64,000 nt of DNA from Phaeosaccion multiseriatum. Its lineage: Eukaryota; Ochrophyta, other classes. The notes under the pieces were generated by a model. It searched no databases and was not told where the DNA came from. It worked only from the letters and a program-made list of their open reading frames with translations. This document shows, piece by piece, positions 1 through 15,011 of this stretch (the stretch's first letter is position 1; every line of letters begins with the position of its first letter). A program made the translations under genes and the position numbers. Location: assembly GCA_965112735.1 (NCBI GenBank), contig OZ218950.1:1984001-2048000 (forward strand), read 5' to 3'.

Positions 1-290
1 AGGAAAGTAACAAACCGCCCTCCAAACCGCCCCGAATGCTTTCTCTTCTCCCCCTGCGCCTTCCATTCTGCAGCAAGAGGCAGCCCCGTCTTCCTCCGTC
101 CCCTCCTTACCTTGGGATGGGTGCGAATCTGGGTGCTACAGCCTCTTTTTTCGATGAATACGCCGCTCGTTATTTCCAGGTTCGTACGTACCCGCCGGGG
201 GGAAATGGAGCTGAGCCGGCACTCAAACTTTCATTGCCTTCCCTCCCTTTCCCTTTGTCCCCCTTCTCTTTTTTTTCCTTCTTGCTGATC
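1..290. other. Upstream region of glutathione reductase gene
   Basis: No gene is seen here. An in-frame ATG at 36 opens a longer reading frame into the first exon, but its first 85 codons are low complexity. The ATG at 291 directly precedes a signal-peptide-like sequence and is the better start. A pyrimidine-rich tract lies at about 236-285. Confidence 0.5.
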
Positions 291-3200
291 ATGGTACACA
301 GGCAGGCTTTGACGGCCGCGGTGGTGCTCGTGACATGCCACGCAGTCGCGGGCTTCGCGGTTCCCACTGCGTCGCGGGTGTCGGTGGGATCGCCGGCAGG
401 GCTCAGGCCATCGTCCATCTTTATTGCGTCACAGACCTCCGGACTTCGGGGCGGAGGGAGCGCGAGGTCGCTGCGGATGGAAGCCAGCGACTCGCACTTC
501 GAGCTGCTAGTCATCGGGGGAGGGTCGGGGGGCATTGCATGCGCCAAGAGAGCGGCTGGGTACGGAGCGAAGGTGAGAGGGACTGAATAAGCGGTGTCTG
601 GCCCTCCGCCACACCGCGCCTACCTACGTGACGCCGAGCTTGCGTATGCAGGCAACAGGCAGTGAAACGTGCCCCTGACTCGATGAGCGCTCTGCTGTGC
701 CGCCCTTGCCCCTGCCGTGTCCCTCTCGACAACAGGTTGGGCTGGTGGAGAAGCAAGCATTGGGAGGCACCTGCGTCAACGTTGGTTGCGTGCCCAAGAA
801 AGTGAGGAGCAGGATAGTGTTCATGCGTGAGAAGCGCTTCCCGTCCTGTCTTTGTCTCTGCGATGCTCCTCCTTTCTCCTCCTCCTCCTCCTCCTCCTCC
901 TCCGCGTCCTCACTGTCCTACCACCACCTCCCCCCCGTCGGCACTGTCCTCCTACCACCACCCTCCCTCCCTCCTCCTCCTCCTCCTCCTCCTCCTCTCT
1001 CCTCCTCCTCTTTCCCCTCCTCCTTCCATCCTCCTCCTTAACGGCCCTTTGTACTGGCCCTTTGCACTGTAAGGTTATGTGGAACGCTGCCACGGTCAAC
1101 GAGATCATCACCGAGGCCAAGCACTTTGGCTACAAAGTGGACGATTACCAGTTCGACTGGAACTTCCTCAAGCAACTCAGGGACAAGTATATCACGAGGC
1201 TCAATGGCATTTACGCCAACGGCCTTGACAGCACCAACGTGCAGCGCATCGAAGGAGTAAGTGTGTGTGTGTGTGTGTCTGTCGTTCTGAGCTGTGTAGA
1301 ATGGAAACTGCCTCCTCGCTCCCTCCTCAACTCCCCCGCTCCCTCACTCCCTCTCGTCTGCAGTTTGCGTCATTCAAAGACGCCACCACCGTCAACGTGG
1401 AAGGGAAGGAGCTCACCGCGGATCACATTGTAGTGGCTGTCGGAGGCAAGCCGACTATGCCGGACCTGCCCGGAGTGGAGCACTGCATTTCTAGCAACGG
1501 ATTCTTCGAGCTCGAGGAGCAGGTGAGGGAGGAAGGGAGGGAGGGACGGAGGGAGGGAGGGAGGAGGGCATGAGGAGAGTTGGCAGTGGATGGCAGTGGA
1601 TCGGGAGGGATGGGAGGGGAGTGGGACAAGTCAAGTAGCTAAGTCCGTGACATCTGACGGGCATGCGTCTCCCCCTACCCCCCCCAACTCTCTCTCCCCT
1701 GTTGTGCGTCCTCGTCTACTGCTACTGCTACCGCTCTTGTTGGTGCTGTCTCACCAACTGCTGCTTACGATGGTCTGGGTCCGTCCCTACCCCTCTCCTG
1801 TCATTCCTCAGCCCAAGAAGGTGGCAGTGATCGGAGCCGGGTACATTGCAGTCGAGCTGGCCGGCGTGTTCCAGGCCCTTCACAGCGACACTACCCTCCT
1901 TGTGCGCAAAGAGACCGCCCTGTCGAGCTTCGATGACATGATCAAGGAAGAGCTTGACGCTGAGATGAAAAAGGCCGGTATGACGGTCAAGAACCACTCC
2001 AAGTGAGTGAGAGGCGCGTGGACTCAGGCTTCGAGGGGGGGGGGGGGAGGGAGGAGGGCCTCGTCCCGCTTCTCCCCTTCCTCCTCTCCTCCTCCTCCCC
2101 TTCCTCCCCTTCCTCCTCCCCCTCCTCCTCCTCCTCCTCCTGCTCCTCCTCCTCCTCCTCCTCCTCCTCCTCCTCCGCCTCCTCCTCCTCCTCCTCCTCC
2201 TCCTCCTCCTCCTCCTCCTCCTCCTAACCTCTCCTTCCTCCCCCCTGTACGCTCCTCTGCTCTTGACCGCTCCCACTCGTGTCCATACACGCTCCCCCCC
2301 CCATAGCACGGCCAAGATCGTCAAGGACGAAGCTACCGGACTGATGAGCTTGGAGCTCGAATCGGGAGAGACGCTCGAGGGCTTTGATTGTGTGCTCATG
2401 GCGGTAGGAAGGGGCCCCCTCACGGAGAAGCTGAACTTGGGCGATGTACGTAATAGCGAGAGGGAGGGAGGTGGCGAGAGAGGGGCATGGTGACTGCTCT
2501 GGTACTGCTGTTGCACTGCTGTTCAAGACCCCCTCTCCCTCTCTCCACTCACTCACTCACTCTCTCTCACTCTCATTCTTTTTCTCTTTCGCTCTCTCTC
2601 TTACTCTCTCTCTCTTCTCCCTCTCCCACTCCTTCTCTTAACTCTCACTCTCTCTCTATCGTATTGTTCTGTACTTAACCTCTCCCCCCTTGCTCGGGTG
2701 TTGCCTGCTTCACTACAACCTAATCCCCCTCCTTTTCTCCCTCACCCCTCCAGGCCGGTGTGGAGGTGGACCAGAATGGATTCATCAAGGTCGATGACTT
2801 CCAAAACACCAACGTAGAGGGGGTGTACGCACTCGGCGACGTTATCGACAGACATGTGGACCTTACCCCCATGGCCATCGCGGCAGGCCGAAGACTTGCA
2901 GACAGGTAAGTAGTGGTGCGGAAGGAGGAAGAAGGAAGGCAGGAGAGATCAAGGCGACTACGAGCGAGATGTTTGCTGTATGTTGGGTCTGTTCCTGTCG
3001 GCCGTCAAAGCATACTACATCTCCACCACCCTCTGACTACCGTACGCACCCACTTACCTCCCCCCCTCTCTCCCTCCCTTCCTTCCTCCCTCCCTCCCTC
3101 TCTCCCTCCCAACCCCTCTCACCCTCCCTCCCTCCCTCCCTCCCCCCTCTCTCTCCCTGCCTCCCCGTCCCTAGACTGTTCAACGGGGACAAGGACGCCA

Positions 3201-4500
3201 AGGCTGACTACACAAACGTGCCCACCGCCATCTTCTCGCACCCGCCTATTGGCGTGTGTGGACTTACGGAGGGAGAGGCAAGGGAGAAGTACGGAGATGA
3301 TGGTGAGAAGGGAAGGGAGGGTGTGGGAGGGGACGGATGGGAAGGGGGGGGAAGGGGAAGGTGAAGAGAAGGGAATGGGAAGGGGCAGGGGAAGAGAAGG
3401 GAAAGGAAAGGGGAGGGGAGGGGAGGCGAGGGAAGGGGCAGGGGAGGGAGAGAGAAGGGCAAGGGGCGGGAAAGGAAGAGAAGAGAAGGGAAAGGCAAAG
3501 AAGGGGCAGGGATCATATGCATCACATGCTCACTCTCCTCCCTCCCCCTCCCTCCCTCCCCTCCCCTCCCTACCTTCCTCCCTCCCTCCCGTCTCGCTGC
3601 CTTCTCGCTTTCCTTTCCAATTCATTTCTTCATCCTGTGCTTTGTTGCATTACTGACGACTCACTGACTCACTGTCCTATGGCCGTGTGCTCCATTTTGC
3701 TCTTTGTTGTATTTCTATGGTAATGTACTCCGCAGCCATTAAGGTGTATAAGTCGAGGTTCACAAATCTGTGGTACGGCCCCTGGGACATGGAACCCGAG
3801 GACAAGCCCAAAACGGTGAGAGGACACTCGAGAGGAGGAAGGGAAGAGAAAAAAGACTTCAGAATAGAAGTACACACATACACGCTCACACACACAAACC
3901 CATTGTCCACCGAGTTGCTTTCCCTCCCTCCCTCTCTCACCCCCCCCCCCCCCCTTCCTCTCTCCCCCCCCTCTCTTGAACAGGCCATGAAGCTTGTGTG
4001 TGTAGGCGAGGATGAGAAGGTGGTGGGTCTGCATAGCATCGGCATGGGCAGCGATGAACTCCTCCAGGGGTTCGGCATCGCCATGAAGATGGGGGCCACC
4101 AAGGTACAGGCATATGGGGGGACTGAGCGACGACTCACTGACTCACTGACTCACTGACTCACTGAATGACTGCCTCATTGACTGTCTGATCGACGGACAG
4201 ATTGGCGGACTGACTGACTCACTGACTGACTGACTGACGGGCTGGCTCATTGACTGACTGATTGATGGAATGACTGATTCCCTCACTGACTGACTGACTG
4301 ACTCACGGACTTACTGACCTCCCTCCCTCCCCCATCCCTTCATGTACATATATATACATATATATTCCTCTTGTCCTTCTCCCCCCCACTCATCGTAACG
4401 CAACGAACAGGCCGACTTTGACAGCTGTGTGGCCATTCACCCAACCGCTGCGGAGGAGCTCGTCACTTTAGCCCCCTGGGGGAAGAGTGGGCAGAGCTAA
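291..4500 (+). CDS. GSR: Glutathione reductase, probably plastid-targeted (11 exons)
   Basis: FAD/NADPH flavoenzyme that reduces glutathione disulfide. Exons: 291-572, 736-801, 1074-1256, 1364-1522, 1812-2002, 2307-2445, 2754-2905, 3175-3302, 3736-3815, 3984-4103, 4411-4500. All phases agree and give 529 residues. The FAD motif GGGSGG is at residues 76-81. The redox disulfide [13 protein letters not shown] has Cys107 and Cys112. The NADPH motif [11 protein letters not shown] starts exon 5, the second FAD motif [11 protein letters not shown] is in exon 7, and the catalytic His is in AIHPTAAEE of the last exon. The N-terminus (residues 1-21 hydrophobic, then GFAVP) resembles a heterokont bipartite plastid presequence with Phe after signal cleavage, so plastid import is inferred. 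The introns are microsatellite-rich. A thioredoxin or trypanothione reductase is less likely because the C-terminus is the GR type. Confidence 0.95.
855..1040 (+). repeat. (TCC)n pyrimidine tract in GSR intron 2
   Basis: Near-pure TCC and CCTCC repeats occupy the sense strand and run up to about 35 bases before the exon 3 acceptor at 1073. They are read as an expanded polypyrimidine tract. Confidence 0.8.
2078..2226 (+). repeat. (TCC)n microsatellite in GSR intron 5
   Basis: About 150 bases of almost uninterrupted TCC triplets on the sense strand, between the donor at 2003 and the acceptor at 2306. The six-frame poly-Ser and poly-Pro readings here are artefacts of the repeat. Confidence 0.9.
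4128..4320 (+). repeat. CTGA/CACTGACT tandem tract in GSR intron 10
   Basis: Degenerate tetranucleotide and octanucleotide repeats (ctga, gactcact) fill most of the last intron between 4104 and 4410. Confidence 0.8.
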
Positions 4501-4868
4501 GACAGAGCGGAGAAGCTGAAGGCGTGCAGGGAGGGACAACACGATCAATCAACAAAATAGATATGCCTATTTGTGTATTAGAACCCGAGGGGTCTACGAG
4601 TACTGGATGAGTAGAACTTGCTGCCGTACATACGTAGTACTTCATTCATTTCAAAATAGAGAAGACAACGGAAATCCGAAGTATTGAGGTTGTCCTCCTC
4701 TCCTCTCTTACCTCCGAGCAACGCTGCCGAAGCTTCTCTGTCTGCCATCGCCACTGCCAGCTCCCCCACCACCTCCTCTTCTCTCGCTCGCCTCCTCTTC
4801 CACGGGGGAGATACAGCAACAGCAGGTGGGGTGGTACAGCAAGCAAGCGGCAAGCATCACTCTTTGCC
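4501..4868. other. Convergent intergenic spacer
   Basis: Lies between the stop of the reductase (+) and the stop of the Rab-like gene (-). No open frame or RNA is recognised. It presumably holds both 3' UTRs. Confidence 0.6.
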
Positions 4869-8140
<3,272 letters not shown>

Positions 8141-8586
8141 CTCGCACGAAGGGACGTTACAGAATCTGGTCTCCCTCTCCTGCTGCTCGTGGCCACCTCT
8201 TCCCCTTCCCTTCTTCCTCCCGTCGCTCCTCCTCAGTAGTTCCCTTGCGCCCCTACAGCCACTACTGCGTGACACTGCACTGCGATAGCTATGCGCCAAA
8301 CCCCTCCGTAGCCAAAAACGAGCGTTTTGAGAAAATGTCGAGTTCCTCGATATATTTATTGCACCCCTTCAAAATGATCCAAAATCCAGCCTCCTCGGAA
8401 AATCACAAAGCCCTAGAGAGTTTGGGGGCTCGGAGACGCTTTGGGGTCAGGAGGGGGGTAGGGATCTATGTGGTATGGGGCAAGAGACTTCTAACTGAAC
8501 CATCTGCGCATTTTCCGTGTCTTTAATAACAAAGCCATTGGTTTGAAAGCAACCGCAAAAATTCTTAAGGGAACAGGAGGAAAGGG
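8141..8586. promoter_or_regulatory. Divergent intergenic region, Rab-like GTPase / ankyrin kinase
   Basis: 446 bases between two start codons facing away from each other. It must hold both promoters. No clear conserved element could be picked out. Confidence 0.5.
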
Positions 8587-11500
8587 ATGAGCGTGGTGGA
8601 GATGAGCGATACGGAGATGGACGATACCGGGGGCAAGACGAATCTCTACTGGAGCTTGCAACAGGAGCCGATGATCTCGGTTGAGGAGCTGAAGGAGCTC
8701 TTGGAGGCCCACCCCGAGCAGTGTCGAGAGGCCGAGGCGGAATATAGGTGGTTGCCCCTCCACCTCGCCATTATGAATGAGGCCTCGCCGGAGCTGATCC
8801 GTGAACTGCTGAGGGTGCATCCAGATGGGGCGAAGTGGCGAGACAAGTATGGGTACAATGCACTCCATCTGGCTCTGTCGTCGAAGCGGCCTCTGCCTGT
8901 GATTCTGGATCTGCTGGAGGCGCACGCGGAAGGGGTCAAGGAGCAGGACGAGGATGGAAGACTTCCCTTGCACCTTGCGACCATCGAGGGTGCCTCCGTC
9001 GAGGTTGTGGCCGAATTGCTGCGCTTGTGGCCCGAGGCCGCGCAGGAAAGGACACGCGACGAAACCCTGCCCTTGCACTTGGCGCTCAGCGAGACGAGCG
9101 AGACGAGCGAGACGGCAGAGGCAGGGGTCATCGAGATGCTGCTCTACGCGCACCCAGATGGTGTGCTGGAGAAAGACAACAAGGGAGAGCAGTTGCTTCA
9201 TTCAGTGGTCAATGTGCAAGGCCTGGAGAAGTGGATGAAGGACTACATTACAGACAACCCTGACCTGGTCGAGATCAAGGACCAGCAGGGCACCAGGCTC
9301 ATCGAGGGGGCCCCAAAACCCTACCGGACGGCAATGCTCATGGGCCTCCATTTCTACGGACGGTATGCGAACATTGTCATGCAGCATGTGTCCGACTCCA
9401 GCATGGTTCTCTTTGCTAGAGACCTCAAGCGCTCCAGCCATGTGGCTCTCAAGCTCATGCGTAATGTTGAGGACTTTGAGAGGGAAGTGGGCGTAAGGGT
9501 GGGGAGAGACCTATCCCCTAAGCTCGTGGTGCCCATTCTGAGGTACCACAGCGGGCATCAGCTGGTGGAGGCCGTTGAAAAATGGCAGCTGGGGAGCGAG
9601 TACAAGTACTGTGTGGTGATGGAACGAGCGGAGCGCACGTTGGCGAGTGTTTGCCTGCACCAGAACGTGGCGGGCAAGGACTGGAGAGCGATCCGGGATA
9701 TTACCAAGAAGGTTGGTTCTTCACTCGCTCATCGCTGCTGTCTAGCACCGCCACGAGCCCCGTACCTACTCCTCTTGCTGCTGCTATTGTTGTTTCACAA
9801 AAGTGCTGCAAGTGCCAAATCCCGCTCCCCCCTCCCCTGACAACATGGCTCCTGTTGCTGCTCCTTGTTGCTGTATCACCAACTGCTGCAGGTGGGTGAG
9901 GCGCTCGACCACGTGCACTCCGCGGGGCTGCTGCACGGAGATGTAAAGCCCCTGAACATTGTCAGGATCGGCGCGGGGTGGAAGCTTATTGACCTAGACG
10001 CATCCGTCGCATTAGGCAACAAATTATGCCCCAAAAGCAAGCTTTCATCGGCCTATTGCCCGCCTGAGCTGGTCTTGATGTCAGACGACGGGACGCCGGC
10101 CTTGGTGCCAGAGGAAGTGGATGCAAGCGTCTCCTTCGACATTTGGGGATACGGTGCAATGCTATACTACCTGTGCACCGGACAGAACCTGTTCCACCAG
10201 ACCGTCTACGGCAGCATGCTGGACCTCATTGAGCTGCATCGCTGGAGCGATGCTGAACGGGACAAGAGGCTCGAGCTGGTCGGGGCACATGGGGCTGAGG
10301 TGGTCAGCCTCCTAAAGGGGCTCTTGACCACAGATCCTCTCCGCCGCCCTCGGAGTATGAAGAAGGTTCTGGAGCACCCTTTCTTTATTACTACGCCACC
10401 TGACGCGGAGGGGGATGCAGCAGCACTTGGTGATACAGCAGCAGGAGCAGCAGCAGTAGCAGTTGGTAATACGGCAGCAGCAGCGGCACAAGGAGGAGCA
10501 GAAACGGTGCGGACCTTAGCGGTGGCGGGGGGAGGAGGACCCATTCCCCATGGAGGAGGTGGCAGCAGCAGTAGCAGCATCTGGAACGGAAATGGAAATT
10601 GTACGAGTCTCATGGATGGCGACGACGCCGCGGAGGCGGTGCTTGCGCGGCAGAGGGAAGAGGCGCTGAGACGTACAGTTGATCTCCGCTCCCCTCTCTC
10701 TCGTGGGGTGGGAAGCACCGCGCCTTCGGAGCAAGAAACTGTCATGGTGGGGGACATGGACACCTCATTAAGTGCTAGTGGTGGTGCTGGCGCTCCTGGA
10801 GCCACTGTGCCCACGCTGTTCATCCTCCAACCCGCGTCGTTGCGCAGAGGGCTTTCGACGGAAGACGGGTGGGGTCCGGGGGGTGAGGGCGAGGGCGGCG
10901 ATGGGGAGTACTGGAACCAAATGCGGTCTTTCGCACGGGCAGAGGATGCGGCGTCCATCTGCTGGGTCGATGACATCGACACGAACAACGTGTCAGAGGG
11001 GAATCTGAAACTCAAACTCAGGCTCAAGCTAGTGTGCCAGGGCTGCCTCGTGGCGCAGGGGCCCGGCTTCGTCCTTCGAAGGCCCAGGGAGGAAGTGGCC
11101 CTTCTCCTGCCGCTGCTCCAGCGTAGCCTGACCCGTATTGGCGCTTGTGCTGACGGTGGTGATGGTGATGGTGATGGTGCGGGCGCCCTAGCTCTGGCAA
11201 GGTGCCTCCTGCCACTCGACTCTGCCATCGACGCACATTCGCTGCTACTTCCCCTTGACTCGACCATCAGAAATGCCGAGGAGTTGCTGGCTTCTCTACA
11301 AGAGAGAGAGCGCGTAGAGGGCGGGGCAATGATGGTGGTTGATGGTGTGAGAAGTGGTGCGACAAGGAGAGGCAGTGCCAGCAGCACCGTTGGGGGGGCT
11401 ATCCAAGCGAAGAAGCCGGAGGAGGAGGAGGAGGAGGAGGAACTTCTGGTGGCTGTGGAACGCGACTTCGCCCTGCTTTTGGCCCTCTATGACGACAAGC

Positions 11501-12072
11501 AAGATTGGGGCGGGCTGCAGAGGGTGGTAGGGGACCAAGACGACGACGACGCTCAGCAGGCCGGCGACTATGGGGCCGTCTCTTGGATGTGCAACCCCTG
11601 TGTGGAACGCCTCAGGCAGAGATGCTCTACCGAGGAAGCGACAGGAGGAGAAGAAGCAGCAGCAGGAGAAAAGACAGGAGAAGCAGCAGCACGAGGAGGA
11701 GGAGAAGGAGGAGACGAGGCAACGACAGCAGCCGCAGCAGTAGCAGGAGAAGCGGCAAGAGGAGGAGGAGCAAAGGACCCTGAGAGGGGGTCACCGCGAA
11801 CCAGCGGTGCATCGACGGAGCCAACGTCCCCAAGGCTAGAGGAAGAAAAGATGGAGCTGGAGCGGCAGCAGGCAGAGCTGACGAGGGCACAGCAGCGGCA
11901 GGACGCGGACAGGCAGCGGCTGGTCGAGTGGGAAGCTCGACTCAAGCAGCAGGAGCAGCAGCAGGGGCCGCAGGAGCAGTTGGTGATACAGGAGGGTGGC
12001 GTTGGCAAGGAGCCGGTCGGCCCTGGCTATGAGCAGCAGAAAGCGCAAGGGGCGTGCTGTATCATCCAATAA
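8587..12072 (+). CDS. Ankyrin-repeat protein kinase with CaaX-like C-terminus (2 exons)
   Basis: Exons 8587-9711 and 9892-12072, phase 0, 1101 residues. Residues about 50-245 are ankyrin-like repeats of the stramenopile LPLHLA type (LPLHLAIMNEAS, LPLHLATIEGAS, LPLHLALSE). A protein kinase domain follows at about 255-525. It has VALK (Lys289), catalytic loop HGDVKPLN (390-397), LIDLDAS in place of DFG (the metal Asp409 is kept but Gly is lost), YCPPEL in place of APE, and FDIWGYGAMLYYLCTG. The C-terminal 550 residues are low complexity. They hold an acidic stretch, a Glu/Gln-rich coiled coil (ELERQQAELTRAQQRQ) and an end CCIIQ that fits a farnesylation CaaX box. Signalling at a membrane is inferred; the substrate is unknown. 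The motifs suggest activity, although the DLD motif is atypical. Confidence 0.87.
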
Positions 12073-13858
12073 GCTTGCTGCTGCTGGGCATGCATGTAGC
12101 TGGCTGGGGTAACAGTAGCAGGTAGCAAGAAGCAGGTAGCACGTCAGGGATCAAAACCCTTACATATGTGAAAAAGTAGCACAGGTGCCGCCATAATTTG
12201 GGGCTTCACAACGGATTTATTTACGTAAGTCCTCCACTTGGGGGGCTCTACTTGGAGTAAAACACAGGCTCAGTTCAATCAATGCGGTAATGCTTGAGCA
12301 CGATTATCAATAGCGTAACGAGTTTCGAAAGAAAGAAACTTCTAAACACGTCAAGCATCGGATTCGAACCCACTCGCACAACAGCGTGTAGCGTCAAACG
12401 CGGTACGTATCCATCGCGAATCTGGACCTGTCTCTCACGCTCCATTTGTAGAAGCATGTGATATATATACCACCAATCGAGTTGCCTCGTGTTGGCTTCT
12501 CCCCACTGCACCTCACGCCAGCAAGAAGGCAAGAAGGGTGGGTGGCCCGTGGCCAGTGCGAAGAGACTTTGAGCAGAGCTTGTGCCTTCGAAGAGAGGCA
12601 TGTTCGGATAGTTGCTTGGAGAGGCGCACACCGACGCCCCACCCAATCCCTCCGATGCAGAAAGAGGTCGATCTTCTGCCGTCTCGCCGTCTCACTCCCG
12701 CTCTTCGCTTCACGCGGTACTGTATCTCTTCCTTCTCTGCTTTTCGTAGGGTGGGCACATTGCTCCGTCTTCCCCCCTCCCCCGGCCCCGATATCAGAAG
12801 GAGGAAAAAACACCACCTTTGATGGTGTGATTCGTCTCGTGCGCTCCCCTCTTCGCCGCTGAGACTGAGCCACCACACGGCACCCACGGGTACCCCTTGT
12901 ACATCTCACCACCACACCGCGAATCCATCCGCGACTCCCCCCTCCTCTCCTGGTCCTTGTCCTTCGTGTGCAGTCATGGATGGTATAATGATCATCTCCT
13001 CTTCTTTGTCCTCCTTTCTGTGCACCGAGCCATGAAGCGAATTGCAAGCCCCCTCTCCTCTCCCCCCTGAGCGAGAACGCCCTGAGCGAGAACTCCCCCC
13101 CCGTGACGGAGCCACAATCGATCCCTGGTGATAGATGGACACATGTCTGATACCTGTCCATGGCTATGGCAAGCCCAGGCCCAAGCAATCCTACCCCTTT
13201 CACTGGAGCTCGCGTCGTCGCATCTGCAGCAACGGGGGAAAGAGGCACCGCAAGAAAAGGCCCAAGTGTGCATAGCACCAGGGATCGATCACCGGAAAGC
13301 AAAGCCCTCTGCTCACCGGAGCCACTCGAGCCACTAGCGACGAGAGCAGGCGCATGTGCGCACACCTAGACACCCACGCCCCGAACGAGTTGCAGACAGA
13401 CTTACTTGCCTATTCGCCACCACAGACTGTGTCTGGGTGGTCAGAGCACAAGTAGAATCAGTGGTGAGAGGGGTGAAATATGAGATTGCTCTCGCCCCTC
13501 TGCTCCACTCGCTCGCCGCATGGTGGGGGGCAACCACCTGAAATTTCAATTGCTTTCTGCCTTGCTGCTTGGTGCCGTTCCCCCCTTCCCTGGCCGGCGT
13601 CTCCGTTATGGCTCCACACGGGTCATTGGACTAAGAAGTAGGTACGTAGCCCTGTGTTCGTGTAGGGAGCAATCTCCTCCTCCCTTCGCAAAGCCTCCCT
13701 CTACACAGCGCAGAGCTCCTCTGGGGGGGGGGGCGAAAGAAGGAGTGTGGGGACATTTGCTCCTCCATTCGTCGAGATGATTCGCGCAGCTGCTGCAATC
13801 ATCGGCCGGTTGACTCTACAAAATCTCACAGAGATGCTGACATAGAGAGAGAGAGGTC
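12073..13858. other. Intergenic region, no supported gene
   Basis: 1.8 kb between the kinase (+) and the methyltransferase (-), which converge. A 323-codon open frame on the minus strand (13365-12394) has Arg/Gly-rich low-information sequence, no family motif and no convincing splice partners, so it is not called. A weak tRNA T-loop look-alike at 12360 was rejected. Confidence 0.5.
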
Positions 13859-14885
13859 TCAGCCCTTGGCTGTCTCCCCTTGTTCATCATCCCTCGTTCT
13901 CGCCTGCTGGCTGCTGCTGCCTTTGACTACTTTTAGTATGGACAGGGCCTCATTCTTGGCTCGCCTGGCCAGCACAGTGGATACACTCACCCCGTACTCG
14001 CTCTCCAGCATCGCCTTAAGCTGCTTGGGTTCGTTGTCTGCCACCACAACCATGTACAAACACCCCCCCATCGGGTTCAGCAGGCGCATCATCACCGGTA
14101 TGGCCCTGTCGATCACCTCCCTGCCTCTCTTGCCCCCCGCCCACGCCGCTGAGATGTCCTGGGTGCCGACTTCTTCAGGCGGGGTCGGAACGTATGGTGG
14201 ATTGAAGAGGAGTACGTCCACGCTGTCGGAGAGGCGGTGCTGGAGGCAGAGACCCAGGTCTGCACACACAGGCTCTAGCAATACCAAACCGTTGGCTTTG
14301 CCTGTTCGAGCGGTAGCGGCGGTCGCCGCCTCGTTGATGTCCACAGCAAGGAATAGCGGCGAGGTAATGGCGTCCTCTCCGCGAGTCAGCAGGCCGTGCA
14401 GCGCGGTGATGACCACTCCACTGCCGGGTCTGGCCCGATCAATGACGGCAGAGCACAGCACAGCAAAGAGTCCAAATATTGTTGTTGGGGGGGAGGGTAA
14501 GGAGAAAAAGTAGCTGGGTCACGTCCATGGCCACCACCGTGGTCTTGGTCCTTGGCCTCAGGCCATCAAGTGCATGGGGCAGGCATGGTGGACGGAAGGA
14601 TAAAGCCGACTCCCTGGATCAACTGGGCCGCTTCGGGGCAGTCAAAGGTGGGGAGAAAGCAGCAGGGAAACCAGCTATACAGGTTCATAAGCCCCGCTCA
14701 GCGCGGCACACTAGCCAGCCTTTGGCGACGTACCCCAGCTCCATGCAAACTCTTGGCCGGACGACGGTCTTGAGCCACTTGCTCTCCGCCTGCAACGCAT
14801 CCAGCAGCAGATAGGTGTCGTCTGACGGCTCGTAGAATGAGTCGTAGTCCCTGTAGTCGAAGTGATCCAGGCTGGGGAGCTCCAT
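13859..14885 (-). CDS. MTQ2: HemK2/MTQ2-type glutamine N5-methyltransferase (2 exons)
   Basis: Exons 14885-14734 and 14429-13859, phase 2 junction, 240 residues, the usual size for N6AMT1/MTQ2. The family methylates the GGQ glutamine of translation release factor eRF1 using S-adenosylmethionine, with Trm112 as partner. The N-terminus has FYEPSDDTYLLLDAL, typical of the family. The SAM motif I ELGPGSGVVIT is created exactly across the splice junction. The catalytic motif NPPYVPTPPEEV lies in exon 2, followed by AWAGGKRGREVID. The start is the only ATG upstream of the conserved FYEPSDDT. It is head to head with the carboxypeptidase gene, 126 bases apart. Confidence 0.92.
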
Positions 14886-15011
14886 CACGCGAGAGACACA
14901 CACAGAGGAATGTTTGTCTCCCCTGTTGACTTAGGTTTCTGAGACACGTGAAGGGAAAAAAAAACAAGGAGAGGAGACATTAAGCGGAACGAGGCTCGCC
15001 TCCGATAGCGA
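14886..15011. promoter_or_regulatory. Compact bidirectional promoter with CACGTG
   Basis: Only 126 bases separate the start codons of the methyltransferase (-) and the M14 peptidase (+). A palindromic G-box/E-box CACGTG is at 14945-14950, near the middle. This is the binding core of bHLH and bZIP factors. Regulation is inferred from position only. Confidence 0.45.

Noticed and set aside
12340-12430. tRNA-like T-loop (ggttcgaatcc) on the minus strand
   Set aside because: The T-stem has mismatches and no 7-bp acceptor stem or anticodon arm could be folded around it.
12394-13365. 323-codon minus-strand open frame
   Set aside because: Arg/Gly-rich composition typical of chance frames in GC-rich DNA, with no domain and no supporting splice sites.
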